Origin: Amborella trichopoda
Lineage: Eukaryota; Streptophyta; Magnoliopsida; Amborellales; Amborellaceae
Assembly: GCF_000471905.2 (NCBI RefSeq)
Contig: NW_006499824.1
Span: 2,096,014 to 2,160,013, forward strand
Length of the DNA stretch: 64,000 nt
Direction: 5' to 3'
Shown: in pieces, positions 23,211 to 35,085 of the stretch
Position numbering within the stretch: position 1 is the stretch's first letter
Layout of the letters: each line of letters starts with the position of its first letter
The notes under the pieces: generated by a model
Told to the model about the DNA's origin: nothing
What the model saw: only the letters and a program-made list of their open reading frames with translations
The model's database searches: none
Position numbers and translations under genes: made by a program

Positions 23211-24310
23211 AATTTTAGAGAGAGAAACTATCTTGAAGTTTTAAATTTTGAAAACAAAAAATATTTTAAAATTTTAGAGAGAGAAACTACCTGAAATTTT
23301 TTAGAGAGAGAAACTATATCAAAAATTTTAGAAAAATAAATTATCTCAAAGTTTAAGTTTTAGAGAGAGAAAGTATCTTAACATTTTAGAAAGATAAACT
23401 ATATCAAAATTTAGAGTGAGAAACTGGTTAAAAAAATTTAGGCTACCTAAATTTTTATTTTGTAATAAAATTTTAGAGAGAGAAACTATCTCAAAGTTTA
23501 AGTTTTGAAGAGAGAACGTCCTTAAAATTTTAAAGACAAAAAAAACATATTAAATTTTAAAGAGAGAGACTATCTCAAAATTTATACTGTCTCAGAGTTT
23601 AAAAAACCATATTAAATTTTAAAGAGAGAAACTATCTCAAAATTTATACTGTAAAGAGAGAAACTATCTCAAAATTTATACTGTCTCAGAGTTTGAAAAA
23701 CCATATTAAATTTTAAAGAGAGAAACTATCTCAAAATTTATACTGTCTCAGAGTTTAACAAACCATATTAAATTTTAAAGAGAGAAACTATCTCAAAATT
23801 TATACTGTCTCAAAGTTTAAGTTTTAAAGAGAAAAAATATCTTAGATGTTAGAGAAAGAGAGAAACAATTTGAAATTTTTTAGAGAGAGAAACTATCTCA
23901 AAAATTTTGATAGAGAGAAGCTATCCTAAATTTTATGTTTTAGAGCGGGAGTATCTTCAAATTTTAGAGAGACACTATATCAAATTTTAAAAAGAGCAAA
24001 TACTAAAATATTTTAAAAATAGTGTTTTTCTAAAATATGTTAGAGAGAAAAATTATCTCAAATTTTAAATTTTTTTAAAAAAGAAAATATCTTACAATTT
24101 TAGAGAGATTTTTTCTCAAAGATTTTGAGATAGTTCCTCTCTCTAAAATTTTTAAGTAGTTTCTATATCAAAATTTTTAAACTATCTCAAATTTCAAACT
24201 TTTATAGCGGAACTCTCTCAATTTTTAGAGGGAAAATATATCATATTTTAAATTTTAAAGAGATACTATTTCAAAACTTTTAAATAGAAACTATCTTAAA
24301 CTTTCAAGTT
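23211..24310. repeat. Minisatellite: about 1.1 kb of GAGAGAAACTATCTCAAA units
   Basis: Some 25-30 degenerate units of about 26-35 bp, each with (A)GAGAGAGAAACTATCTCAAA and a TTTTA-rich spacer. A higher-order repeat of about 62 bp (with ATACTGTCTCAGAGTTTAA and CCATATTAAATTTT) is nearly perfect at about 23560-23810. One unit is inverted at about 24123-24151, so the array can fold back. It lies about 360 bp past the stop codon of the left PAP gene. Single TTTAGAGAGAGAAA words occur elsewhere in the window (12398, 21204, 21370, 42110, 56155). Confidence 0.92.
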
Positions 24311-24669
24311 TGATGTATTCTCTCTTTATATACATGATTTCGACTATGTTTAGCAAACATTAGAAAACCCATGCTTGAGTATTTTTGTCCCTGTAAATAT
24401 TTTCGTGTCGAACTTTCGCCGCGTACAAACAACCCCTAAGAGCAAACTTTTGTTAACTGAAACAAACGAGCCATAATCTCATCCAAAAGCAAGCTTTACT
24501 TTAAATATTAATAATCAAGAGTGTCAAATGTGCCATTTTTTTAGGCTTTTCTATAAACCAATTCAACCACCCCTCTCTCTCATCAATTCTCGAGTCTTTT
24601 CTCTCTCGTCAATTCTTGAAGTGTTTTCTATCTCTTTCATCTATTCTTGAGTGTGTTTGTCGTGAGAGC
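24311..24669 (-). other. 3' flank of the left PAP gene
   Basis: Probable 3' UTR and flank. CT-rich words (TCTCTCTCATCAATTCT, doubled with TCTCTCTCGTCAATTCT) lie at about 24570-24620. No other feature is seen. Confidence 0.45.
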
Positions 24670-27600
24670 TTAGTGTGGGACACAAATGGTATGTGCAAGG
24701 CCAGTTAGCCAGAGTCGATCGGCCACCACTGACTCATCGTCGTCATTACGGTGCCAAGTCCAGAGCGCATGGGTCTCATTTGCAACCTGCAATTGTCCAT
24801 GTCCAAAGCTGGCTTCTCTGAATAGGGACCATCCTGGTTTTGGGTCCAAAAACCTAAATTTAAAACAAAAACAAAACAGTTTTAAGAATTTTTAAGTTCA
24901 TTTGTAATTAATGGATGTAAAATTATGGATTACCTATAAAGACACCGTTTATCTTTTGTACATAGAGATCACAATCATACTAAGTCGTTAGACGTCAAAT
25001 TTTAAATTTAATGGCACAAAGTGTGTCATAAAGTCCAAGAATTATTTTTTTTTAGAATTTTATGACTATTCAGTAACACTCTTACAACCACTTATTTTGA
25101 AATTTAAAAGACAAAAATGATTATGACCCCCACGTACAAAAAATAAATAATCTCGTAAAATTATAAAAGTTAATTAATATACTCCCTAGCTATCAGATTT
25201 GGAACGTGGTGACTGAGGTCTATCCATCCTCCGTTCAGAAGTCCATTAAAACACTGAATGTCTGCCAAATTTTAATAGGGTATTTGAGCGCCACAACATG
25301 AGGTTTAGAGTTCAATTCTTGCTAAAATCCCTAGTTAACATTCAAAAGAAAAAGAAAAAAAATTGAAAATATAGTGTGCTCCTCTTGTACTTTTCCAAAT
25401 TATAAATACTCGGTCCTCCTTTCAAAGACACTTTCTATGAGTTCCTGGACTCATATGTAGAAATGCGGCCCCCTTTTACTAATCCATTTATCAAATATAA
25501 CTTTGACCCTGATTTTTAAGAAATATACAAACCCTAATATGAAGATCATTAATGTGCTAAAAAAGAAAAACCTCAAAATGATATTTTTTAAAAAGAAATA
25601 TTTACCTTTACCTTTTTCTTGGAGGTACCATCACTTACATCCATGTTTAGATGGATTGTTTACGCTCGGGAGACGCAAATGTAGAAAGGGTAATCCCCGA
25701 CCCATATACTACATTTCGTTGAAAATAAACAAAAATAACAAGAGAAATCTAGTAAAATGCGTGTTAGTAAGAGGGTGAATATGATTAGCATACTTGTTTG
25801 CAAGGCCCTCCTTGTTGCCACCATCACCAATCGTGATATGCACCGGACCACAATTGTTAGGTTGGTTATTATACACTTGAGCCTAAAATTCACAAACATA
25901 ACACCTTATTAATAGAAGCAATTTTCTAAAAAAAATAAAAAATACTAATCATTGTCATAGTACTACTGGTAACCAACTATATGAAAAAAAGAGTTTTTTT
26001 TAGGTAATTCAGTGGGAAAGATAGCCCCTACCTTTTTTTTTCAAATAATTTTGGAATTAGTTTTTGAAGGTGTTAGTGGGGTGGTGTCAGTCGAAGTGGA
26101 AACCACAACGTGGTGGTGGTGAAGGTGTGAAGTGCTATCCAACGACGCCAGCCCCTTTCTATTTAAAAAGAAAAAAGTTTGAATTATGCAATGCATTGTA
26201 CAGTAACAAATAACACTAAAAAGATTCAGGCTTTACGAACTTACAAAACGCTCATAGGCATGGACATGACCAGCAAACACAACATCAACCCTTGCACCAT
26301 AAAGCAACTCTTCCATGGCTTTCCTCATGTCTTCCCCTTCCCCCTGATGGGCAGAATTGGTATTGTACCATGGAGCATGTATGAATGCAAGAAGCCATGG
26401 TGTCCTCTTCCTATCAACCTTAGCCAAATCAGATTGAAGCCACTGATACTGAGCTGATCCTTGATCGAAGTCGGTGTAAGAGCCCAACATGAGAACATGG
26501 ACACTAGGGACCTCGAAGGAGTAGAACAGGTTTGAATCCGAGCCACTCTCTTCAAAGGGCATGTGCCATCTTGCCTTGTAAGCCTTGAAAGAGTCAGGAG
26601 CTATCAGAAAAATCTTCTCTATCTCATGGTTTCCCTGTGTCACCATCCATGGCCTTTGGCTAGCCAAGGGCTCAATCAGGCGACCGAATGAGTCCCATAG
26701 GCTTTGAATACTATCGGCGTATGAGAGATCACCCGGCAACAATAGCATGTCATAGCCTGAATTTTCAATGTGTTGCAGTGTTGTCTTTGTCCATCCTGTT
26801 TGTCCAAGATCACCTGCATTTGGACCAAGTTCTCAGCTGGTGATTTAACTAGTGAACAACATTAAGAAAAATAATGCATAGTGAATAACATTAAGAAAAA
26901 TATTATTACATTGCCCAAAACTTTAATCAATGGCATAGGTGCTTATAGCGAGAAGTAGAATGAGAACTCAATCATATATTGCAAGCTGTTATTGGCATAC
27001 TCTGATTCGAATGTTCTTATGCGACTTTAACATACCCAAACCAAATATATACTTATCGAGATAAGATTAGGTATTATCTACAAAGAGATCATTTATTTTT
27101 TGTACATAGAAGTCACAATCATTATTGTCCCTTAAATTTCAAAATGGATGGTTGCAAGAGTGTCATTGAATACACAAAATTTCAAAAAAAAATAAAAATC
27201 TTGGACTTCGTGACTCACCCTCAGCCATCCAATTTGACATCTAATGAGTGGAAATGAATATGACCTCCATGTACAAAAAACAAATGATCCCTTTGTAAAC
27301 AATCCCATAAGATTATTTATCATGGGTACAATAAAACCACAGTTACCCCTAATCGTTATACAGGAAATCAAATTTTCATATGATTTTATGTAGAAAAATG
27401 CCACACTCCAATCATTTAGTTTTACATTTCAAGGCTTGGGGGTGTTCGCCACATATATGTACCAAAAGTAATGATCTCTTTGCTTACAACCCCCAATGAA
27501 ATTTAGTTCTAATTTGTATTGAGGAGTCCGTATTACATGCATAGGGATGGGGTGGGCCAGTCTTCACCCTAGCCTAGACCCACTCCATATAGGGCAGGCC

Positions 27601-30600
27601 TCAGTCAAGTACAATTCAAGAAAAAAAAAAAATGAAAGAAAAGAGGAACAAAGAGCTGGCCTAGGCTAAACAAGGCCGGCCCCGGCCCAAGCCTACTCTT
27701 AGGCTACAAAATGTGGCCAGGGGCCTGGGCCGACCTGCCCAATGCCAGCCAAGGTTTCACAAACAAAATGCATACCACTATGCACCAACGGTCATAATAT
27801 AAATATTAGTTAAATTTGGTCAAGGCCATAGCTAAAGCTTGATCCAACTCAAGCTAAGACTTATAATCAAAGTTGATGAGATGTAGACATCAAGCTTCAC
27901 TAAGGACAAATGCCAATAACTAACAAGTAAACCCATCCCCTAGCATAAATTTCTATGACCTCATTGTATTACACTGTATCATCGCCTATGGCGCCCATGT
28001 ATCCCACATAAAATTTTGACAAATGGCAAAAAATTTCAAGGTCAAATAGCCATGATCCTCTAGAAAATCATGCATACGTTAACAATGTTGGCCATTCTTT
28101 TGCCATAAAAGTAAGATCACAATAGCAATTACATGTCTTCGTACCTTTCTAAGGCTTTCCAAGGAGTGATTTTAAAAACTCTTGATCGGCACGGAATGGC
28201 TCGGTCTAACCAGGGAATCAGTTTTGCCGATTCTATTAATATACAAAAAATCATTCACGTCTAGAAGAGAACAAGCCATTTGCTACAGTAAAACAATGTT
28301 TGCTATAGTAAAAATGCTCATTCACCGATTCAAACCGATTTTTGCGATGCTTGATGCTAGTCATCGATCCATTTTTGAAATACGGGGTAATAGCTCGTTT
28401 TTAACTATTTAAGTAGTATGTAAGAACTTGGAATCGGGTGTCAACTTGGGGCGAGTAGGCTCACAAATTCGTGGCAAGTTGGCCCTAAATGGTGAAGAAG
28501 ATTATGATGCCAGGCACAAAAGTCCCCAAAACCCGAGAATCAACTCGGTCCTTAAAGTTTAGATTTGAGTAGTTATTTAATAATGTTATATCTCAAGTTC
28601 GATTCCTCCTACTGAATCTGCCCCAACATAGAATAATGATCAACCTAATCCTTCAAGTCAATTCTATACAATCTAGGGCGATTTCCTAGAACTACAGCTA
28701 GGGGTGGCAATGGATCCAGACCAGACCCGGGACCCAACAGGTATACCCAACACAAGTCTAAGTATGGGTCCAAAGGTCCAACATTTGGACCTCGTGGGTC
28801 GGGTTTGGGTCCAAAATCTAGACCCAAACACTATTTGGATCCGGGTCAGGGTCCAGTTAGCCATACCCGTAAATTGTTAGAGATAAAATACTTCAAGCCC
28901 TATTCATTTTGGGGTATTAAGGATCGTATACAATAAGAACTCGTAGTCATCTTTAGCTATTAAACGACAAATCAGATTACTTAAAATCTAATGGCGGGTG
29001 ATTATGACCTTATTGCCAATAATATGGGTATATGATGATAAAAAAAAAAAAGAGTAGAAGCTCATGGTGAGGGTGGCAATGGACTTGACCCAACCCGAGA
29101 CGCGATGGGTACGAGTATAGGTCCAACTTTTGGACCCGACGGGTTGGGTCTGGGTCCAAAACTTGGACCTGAATACTATTCAAGTCTGGGTCTGGGTCCA
29201 TCCAGACCTGACCCGTACCCGACCCGTTGCCACCCCTAACTGCAGCCCGCTTGTTTGAGCTTACTCGAAATATTTTGAGTCACCTTTAAGTTATTTCAAT
29301 CTGATTTTAGGTAAATGTATAAAGAGAAGTAACAAAAAAAAAAATGGTAAATACTAACCTACGACAACAAATTTGATGGGAAGCTTAGAGGGTGGGGTCT
29401 TGAAGGAGTACTCCTTGCCACTAAAGCCACCACAGCGGTAGAAATAAACGGTCTCGGGCTTCAAAGGACCTATAATAACGTCGTGTATTTGGCCTGATTT
29501 GTACAAAACATAAGAATATGTAGACGTATTTCCGGTTGCCGATGCATCGTATATCCCAGATGACGTTCCATATTCAACAGACGGTGTGGATTCATCGTCA
29601 GTTATCCATGAGATCCTCATCCTGTCATTGCCTACTAGTGAAATATGCACCTGCCCGAAAATAGAAAAACAAAAAGAAAAGAGAAAAATAAGTCACGTGA
29701 AGTCGTACACACTGGAAATAAAAATTTTCTCAGAATGGTAATTTCAAAAAAAAATTTTAAAAAAAAAGTAATTAGAAACTTCAAAACGACTTTTTCAAAT
29801 CTTCTTATTTTTGACAAAGTAGGATGAAGTTAGTGCCACTAAAGTTTAGCAAAAATATAAGAGCAACATTCCTTAGGCTCTACAAACCTCTCTCTCTCTC
29901 CATAGAAGCCAGAAGTGTCAGGCCGTGCATTGACTCTCTCTTTCTCTTGCTCTCTCTCATTTGTCATTAAAACAAGACAAATAAATAGGAAAGGACGAAA
30001 TTAGGCTAATTTTAGGCAAAATTCAAAGGAAAATTGTTTCATGCGGGCTGGACCGACCACATTCAAAAAGTGTAAAACATCCATCTCCAAAATTAACGGT
30101 CAGGGTACCATCCTTGTGCCACATTTTAATTATCATTGTGCCACATTTTAATTTTTGCTCAGTTCCAAAGCGGTCCAGCTATGGGGACATCAGACCGCTC
30201 TAGAACCGGCTGTGAGCCCTAAATCTGTTTTAAAGTTGTCTGCGGTCCCCATCCTCATAGCTCTTTGTTTAATTTTTATGGAATTAAAGAGCGGTCCGAA
30301 GATGGAGACATCGGACAGCTCTTTGGACGAAGTAAAGTGAACCCTACAAACAAAAAAAAACTTAAAAAAATAGATTAAAAATCAGTCCTAAAAACAAACA
30401 AAAAAAATAAAATTAAATAGCGGTATGAGGATGGCATCTCCGGGCTCTAAGGTAAGTTTGAAAAATTTTAAAAAATGTGGGTTAACGGTGCCCAAAATTA
30501 ACACATTATAAATATGGAAAATGACAGACCCTCTCTTCCCCGAACCCAAAGGATCACAACTAAATTTTAAAAAAAATTATTGGGTGGAGAACTTTAACTT

Positions 30601-31508
30601 TTTCAAATTTAATTGTGATCTTTTGGGGTCCTGTGTACATGGTGTGAGAGGGTATGATAAGATCATTACTTTTCTTATTTTCCTAAATTTGTGTCCGCAT
30701 ATGAGTTACTCTTACATGAACTCCAGTCGAGTCCAAAAAGTAAAGAAATCGAGCTAGAATTAGATAAAAAGAGGCATCTATATTGACCAGAAGCCCCTTA
30801 GACCCGGCCATAATACCAAACGTACATACTAAAACTACCCCACAGAGAGAGAAAGATTGGAAACTCTGCAAGGTTTGAGATTCTACGTTTCATTTACAGA
30901 GGTCCTCTGTGTATCCTCTTGTTAATCCACAAACAGTTTCTCATACGTAAACAAAAGGCAAAATAATCGCCAAGAGAAACAACTAAAGAAACCAGCTTTT
31001 TTATTTTATTAAAATAGAGAAAAATAAATAAAAGACAAAACAGCGAGAATTGCGCCCTAAGCCCCACAAAATATTAAAAAACCTAGAAAAGCAAATAAAA
31101 TACAGAGTTCCTAAACTACCTCCATTTACAGCAACAACAAATACACAAAAGGAAGAAAGCATCTTATTTTGTATTTGATCAAATGAGTCAACTAATTCAA
31201 TAAAACCCAAAACTGCGTGCACCAAAAACAATAACAAAACAATATAAAAACCCATCGATGCTTTTTCTTCTAAAAAAATTACATAACAATACTTGGAAAA
31301 CGAATTATTCAAAACCTTCGAAATCACAAAATAACAAAAGAATGAATAAGATTAAGGTATTTACCTGCTGAGGCGTTTGCTTATCCTGGTCCTTTTCTGG
31401 TAGAATTCGAAGTGTTTTTCGAGGGCGTGGCCGTACGTACTCAGATGAAACGCTCAGAAGAAAAATAGAGAACCCCAAAACCACAATACACCCTCCACGA
31501 AAAGCCAT
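24670..31508 (-). CDS. PAP22-like: Purple acid phosphatase (PAP22-type), five exons
   Basis: Exons (- strand): 31508-31365, 29650-29359, 26813-26245, 25882-25794 and 24853-24670 (stop TAA). Lengths 144, 292, 569, 89 and 184 nt sum to an unbroken 425-aa frame. Residues 1-22 form a signal peptide, then [10 protein letters not shown] and the purple acid phosphatase N-domain (about 49-146). The metallophosphatase domain carries all five ligand blocks: GDLGQT (D147), GDLSYAD (D174, Y177), GNHE (N207, H208), HAPWY (H291) and GHVHAYER (H328, H330). The C-terminus has [14 protein letters not shown] and FREASFGHG and ends [10 protein letters not shown]. The enzyme hydrolyses phosphate monoesters with an Fe(III)-metal centre, in the secretory pathway, wall or vacuole. 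Such genes often respond to phosphate starvation. Introns carry MITEs (24927, 27070, 28699). No break is seen. The paralogue is at 46366-54363. Confidence 0.94.
24927..25155. mobile_element. Mutator-like MITE, family 2, perfect 9-bp TSD
   Basis: Flanked by TAAAATTAT (24918-24926 and 25156-25164). Left end GGATTACCTATAAAGACACC...GTTTATCTTTTGTACATAGAGATCAC; right end ACCCCCACGTACAAAAAATAAATAATCTCG, giving inverted ends with the core TTTTGTAC. It lies in PAP intron 4, about 75 bp upstream of the last exon. Confidence 0.85.
25985..26160. repeat. Dispersed repeat, family 7
   Basis: The segment with GGTGTTAGTGGGGTGGTGTC, AACCACAACGTGGTGG and CAGCCCCTTTCT recurs inverted at 48925-49040 and partly at 3475-3655. 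CCACAACGTGG is palindromic. It lies in PAP intron 3, near exon 3. Confidence 0.6.
27070..27306. mobile_element. Mutator-like MITE, family 2, best copy
   Basis: Flanked by a perfect 9-bp duplication ATAAGATTA (27061-27069 and 27307-27315). The inverted ends run about 50 bp: GGTATTATCTACAAAGAGAT... against the inverse of the right end GGGATTGTTTACAAAGGGAT..., both continuing CATTTATTTTTTGTACAT. Non-coding. It lies in PAP intron 2. Confidence 0.9.
27545..27765. mobile_element. GGCC/CCTAGG-rich MITE-like patch
   Basis: GC-rich islands (GGGGTGGGCCAGTC... and GGCCTAGGC...GGCCGGCCCCGGCC...GGGCCTGGGCC) flank an AT-rich core. It is similar to 9124-9302 and 43285-43425. It lies in PAP intron 2. Confidence 0.45.
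28699..29238. mobile_element. hAT-like MITE(s), TAGGGGTGGCAA ends
   Basis: Left end TAGGGGTGGCAATGGATCC; right end ...CGTTGCCACCCCTA. Flanking 8-mers ACTACAGC (28691-28698) and ACTGCAGC (29239-29246) fit a hAT 8-bp target duplication with one change. The interior is GGACCC/GGGTCC-rich at both sides. A second left-type end AGGGTGGCAATGG at 29070 and a family-2 MITE scrap at 28915-29010 suggest a nested or double insertion. It lies in PAP intron 2. Confidence 0.65.
30028..30440. repeat. Repeat fragment in PAP intron 1 (GCGGTCC-rich)
   Basis: Begins GGAAAATTGTTTCATGCGGG as does the MITE at 62639. It then carries a doubled TGTGCCACATTTTAATT (30115-30155) and several GCGGTCC/GGACCGC words like those in the element at 45531-45817. 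A decayed composite. Confidence 0.5.
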
Positions 31509-31619
31509 GAGATGGTCGAAAATGCAAAAACAAGAACTAGAACAATGAAAATTTAATCCAAAATGTATAATGAAAACGAAAATACAGAGGTGAACGAAAA
31601 CGTAAAATCGCAAACCTCA

Positions 31620-31710
31620 CACTCCCTTAACCGGCTTCGTGTAGTTTACAGGTTCACCCTATGTTGCCACGTGTATAGGGTTTTATAGATAGACACGTGT
31701 CACAATCATG
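31620..31710 (-). promoter_or_regulatory. Left PAP promoter: TATA box and two G-boxes
   Basis: On the gene strand CTATAAAACCC lies at 31678-31688, about 175 bp upstream of the ATG. A perfect palindrome GACACGTGTC (G-box/ABRE core CACGTG) is just upstream at 31692-31701 and a second CACGTG at 31668-31673. The right PAP promoter has the same ACACGTGTC word. bZIP/bHLH control (for example ABA, light or stress) is an inference. Confidence 0.55.
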
Positions 31711-33130
31711 TGGATTAACGCGGAAACGTTGCACTAGCACGGAAAAGGAAACATCAGTTGGCTGTAGAGCCCACGAGGAGCGACCTTTAAATTGTCCTCA
31801 CATATCCTCCTCGTCAAGACGGATCGACAATTTTGTGTTTCACATTGTTATCTGATTATCCGATCTGAAATTTGATGGTTAAGGATGCGTCGTGATTATA
31901 AAAACTAAAATAAATTCTATATAATGTTATAACATATTTTTATTTATTAAATTTCACGTCTAAGGTTAAAAGCAATATTTAAAAGAAAGATGATCTTATA
32001 GGATCCACCCTCAAAATATCATCATTAAAGTGTGTATGGTCTTCAAAAAATCACCATTAAAGTTGATACGAATCTCTATAAAAGTTAAATTTCACACCAT
32101 ATGATAACTTTTCTAGAGATATGTGTCAACTTTAATGGTGATCCTTTAGAGTCCTACATACATGGATGGAGGAGGATCGTATAGGATAATTACTTTATTT
32201 AAAAATAAGGTTCCGTATCCTAGATCATCCCCGCCAAAAAACAGCCCGAATTGACAATCCGACCTAATTAAGTGATGAATAAAATTTTTGAAAAAATAAA
32301 GGACAAAAAATTTGAAAAATGTCAAAAAATAAAGCAGGATTCTCTTATTGAATCGACCGACTGGTTCCCGATGTTTAAGTAGAACTGGATCTGCCCTGAT
32401 ATTTCTCAATTTGAACCAGTCGATTCTGGTTTGGTTAAAAATGTTACGATTCATTTACACCAATTATACTAAGAATAAATAGTCTCATAGTATACAATCC
32501 TATATTATTAGACATAGTTTATATAAAGTGGTAATTTTTCTACTAAAATTGTTGTGATGTTCTACATTATTTATTTTAGTTCGAAGACATTTTTTTTACA
32601 CAATATCAATAATATACCATCCAATTAAAATGACCGCAACCTTATAAGGTTGGCCTTTGTATAAACGTTTTTCAAGATTGTTAGGGTTCAAATTTAAGTA
32701 AGAGAAAATTCTCACAGGTAATATGTGCTATTTATAATCACAAGTGTTACCACAGTCTAAATAGTAGATGGACGATGATAAAAGAGAAAATGATTCTCAA
32801 TAGAACATGATTTTGGGTCCCACTATCCCCATGACTATTCAACGAAATACTAATTTGGCGGTGATCAAACCAATGGCACAAGCCGAAGCGTATTTGTTGT
32901 GTTGTTGTTAGTGTAGGCCCCATTTGGATCCCGGTTTACACTTGTTCCGTCCACTCAAAGTTTCTGAGCCTCGGTTTTCATTAAATTTGGACTGCTCTGA
33001 CGATCATAGTTACATTTGATATTTAAATTTTAATAAATTTTTTGTTAATTTAAATATCTTAAAATTTAAAGCATTCAGTCTTCTTATTAAAGAATACCTA
33101 CTAAAAATATTAAAAAATAATTTAAAAAAT
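31711..33130. repeat. Intergenic; perfect-armed hairpin at 32051-32141
   Basis: TCACCATTAAAGTTGA (32051-32066) and its reverse complement (32126-32141) form the arms, continued by imperfect pairing (CTCTATAAAAGTTA with TAACTTTTCTAGAG). This looks like a small fold-back MITE; family-2-like words (GATCGTATAGGATAATTA) follow to 32185. No gene is seen; a GGTTCAAA/CCAGTCGATTC patch lies at 32340-32440. Confidence 0.6.
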
Positions 33131-33360
33131 AAAAAAGATCGTATACAACGAGACCAATTAGCCTTTTATACAATGGGATCACAATTACTTACAACTATCT
33201 GATGTGAAATTTAATAGTTTAGATAGATCAGTAAACTCGAGAAATTTTTTTTTGAAGTTTGAACTTGGTCAATGAAATACTTGCAGCCATCCAATTTCAC
33301 ATCCAATGGACAAGATTAATGTGACCACCTAGTACAAAAGGTAAATTGTCTCATTCTATA
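33131..33360. mobile_element. Mutator-like MITE, family 2, decayed
   Basis: The left region GATCGTATACAACGAGACCA and right region AAATTGTCTCATTCTATAC are inverted. The interior shares CATCCAATTTCACATCCAATGG and GAAGTTTGAACTTGGTCAATG with the copy at 62394-62622. No clear target duplication. Confidence 0.65.
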
Positions 33361-34850
33361 CTTTTCCAAAATAAATTAACCTCAATACCCCTAAAAATTT
33401 TAGAGGTATTTTAGTATAATTCATTTTTATAAATTACCTTTTAATATTTTTTTCAAGTGCATCTATTTTTCAAAGTAGACTCTAAAAAATTCAAATAATT
33501 TGGATTTGTATAAAGAAAACTAAAAGTTAGTGATGAAATACAACTGTACCTATCTAATCAGCTCAAATTGAATTGAGGCCATTAGATGTATGTTATTACA
33601 TCAACCTTCTTAATGACAAAAACTTTTCATAATTAATATATGATGAGGTTTCTATAAGGCCTCGGCATTATAAAAACAAAATAAATCTTCACCTCAAATC
33701 CTCATTTGGAAAATTATGTAGGGAGAAAATGAAATTAGAACAGTTATTGATGTAGGGAGAAAATGAAATTAGAACAATAAAAATAAAAAAACTAATAATC
33801 GAAAGAATATACCATCTCTCAAGGTCCTCAAAGAAGTCCACCCCAAAACGATATTTTCACAATATCAATTATGATCTTTTACATAATTAACTTTACTCAA
33901 TTCAGATCTTTTCACAATATCAATTTTTTTCAATTAAGCTCAATTCAGATCTTTTCACAAGACAATTTTTCTTTATTTAGATATTTTCACAAGATCAATT
34001 TTATTCAATTTTCATTCTCTCCTCTTTACAAATATAATTATCTCTCTCCTATCCACTTTTTCCTATTTTGTCTCTCCTATATATTTTTCCCATATCTAAA
34101 TCTTTTATTTTTCTCCTATCTAAATCTGTATCTATTTAAATCTAACTAAATCTCCTACCACAATTATATTTCTAAAATTAGTTTTAATCTAATCCCCAAG
34201 ATTGTCTTAACAACTCACCCGATTCCTACCATTGTAACTTATCTTATCTCTCTTCCTATTCTTAAAAAAAATAAACAAAAGACTAAAAAAATAAACAAAA
34301 GACTAAAAAAATAAAAAAATTAAAACAACCTCTTTTTTTTGTATCTTATTTTTAAAGCCAAATAGACGGTTTAGATAATTTTTTATAATATACATTATTT
34401 TTTGGAGATTAAAATCCCTTTTTTTTTTTTTCATCACCATAATGCTCAAATCAAAATGATCGATGCAAAAGTTTTCCAATGCTTACCTTGCAATTTTCTA
34501 TGAGTTATGAGATGAGGATTTACTTGTTTTGATAAGGCTGCAGCCCTATGAAACCATTTTCCATTAATATAATATATAAATATAAGTGTCGGCCAAAGCT
34601 ACTGGCCCAATGGGTTGGGTCATGGTCTAATGCAAACGCTGCCGTGTGAACCCGTTTACGTCCTTATTACATGCCAAACAAGGCACAACTGTTTCTTCTT
34701 CTCGTTTCACACTAATGACACCATTAATGCACATCTGTAATACTATGCTTTGACAAAATAACAACTACGTGCACGTTAAGTTGGTTATTCAATGAATATG
34801 GACATCTCCTTACCTACAAAAGATGAGGATATAGACATAGAGTTACATTA
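33361..34850. repeat. Intergenic with several short tandem repeats
   Basis: The 29-bp unit around GTAGGGAGAAAATGAAATTA is doubled at 33718-33776. A CAATTCAGATCTTTTCACAA-type unit of 35-50 bp repeats four times at 33855-34010. AATAAACAAAAGACTAAAAA repeats at 34268-34312. No gene is recognised; the open frame 33871-34149 is a by-product of the repeat. Confidence 0.7.
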
Positions 34851-35085
34851 GGAAATGTATATGATGAGATCATTTATTTTTTTTATAGAAGAAGGTCACA
34901 ATCATTGTCAACACTTGGATGAGAAATCGGATGGGTGTTGACAGGTCAGTAATTGAGCACAAAGTTTGAAAAAAAAATTCTCAAAATCTATGATACATTT
35001 AAATATGTTAGATTTCACATCCAATAGCTAAAAAAATTATGACCTTCTTGTACTAAAAATAAATAGTCTCATAGTATACGATCCC
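34851..35085. mobile_element. Mutator-like MITE, family 2
   Basis: Left GGAAATGTATATGATGAGAT, right inverse of GGGATCGTATACTATGAGAC, both continuing to the TTTTAGTAC/TTTATAGAAG core. Flanking GTTACATTA (34842-34850) and ACTACATTA (35086-35094) match at 7 of 9. Confidence 0.75.

Noticed and set aside
23211-24310. CRISPR-like array
   Set aside because: This is a eukaryotic genome. The units are degenerate, spacers are not unique or constant in length, and one unit is inverted. It is a minisatellite.
33871-34149. 92-codon Phe/Ser-rich ORF
   Set aside because: It follows from a local tandem repeat and T-rich DNA, with no family resemblance.
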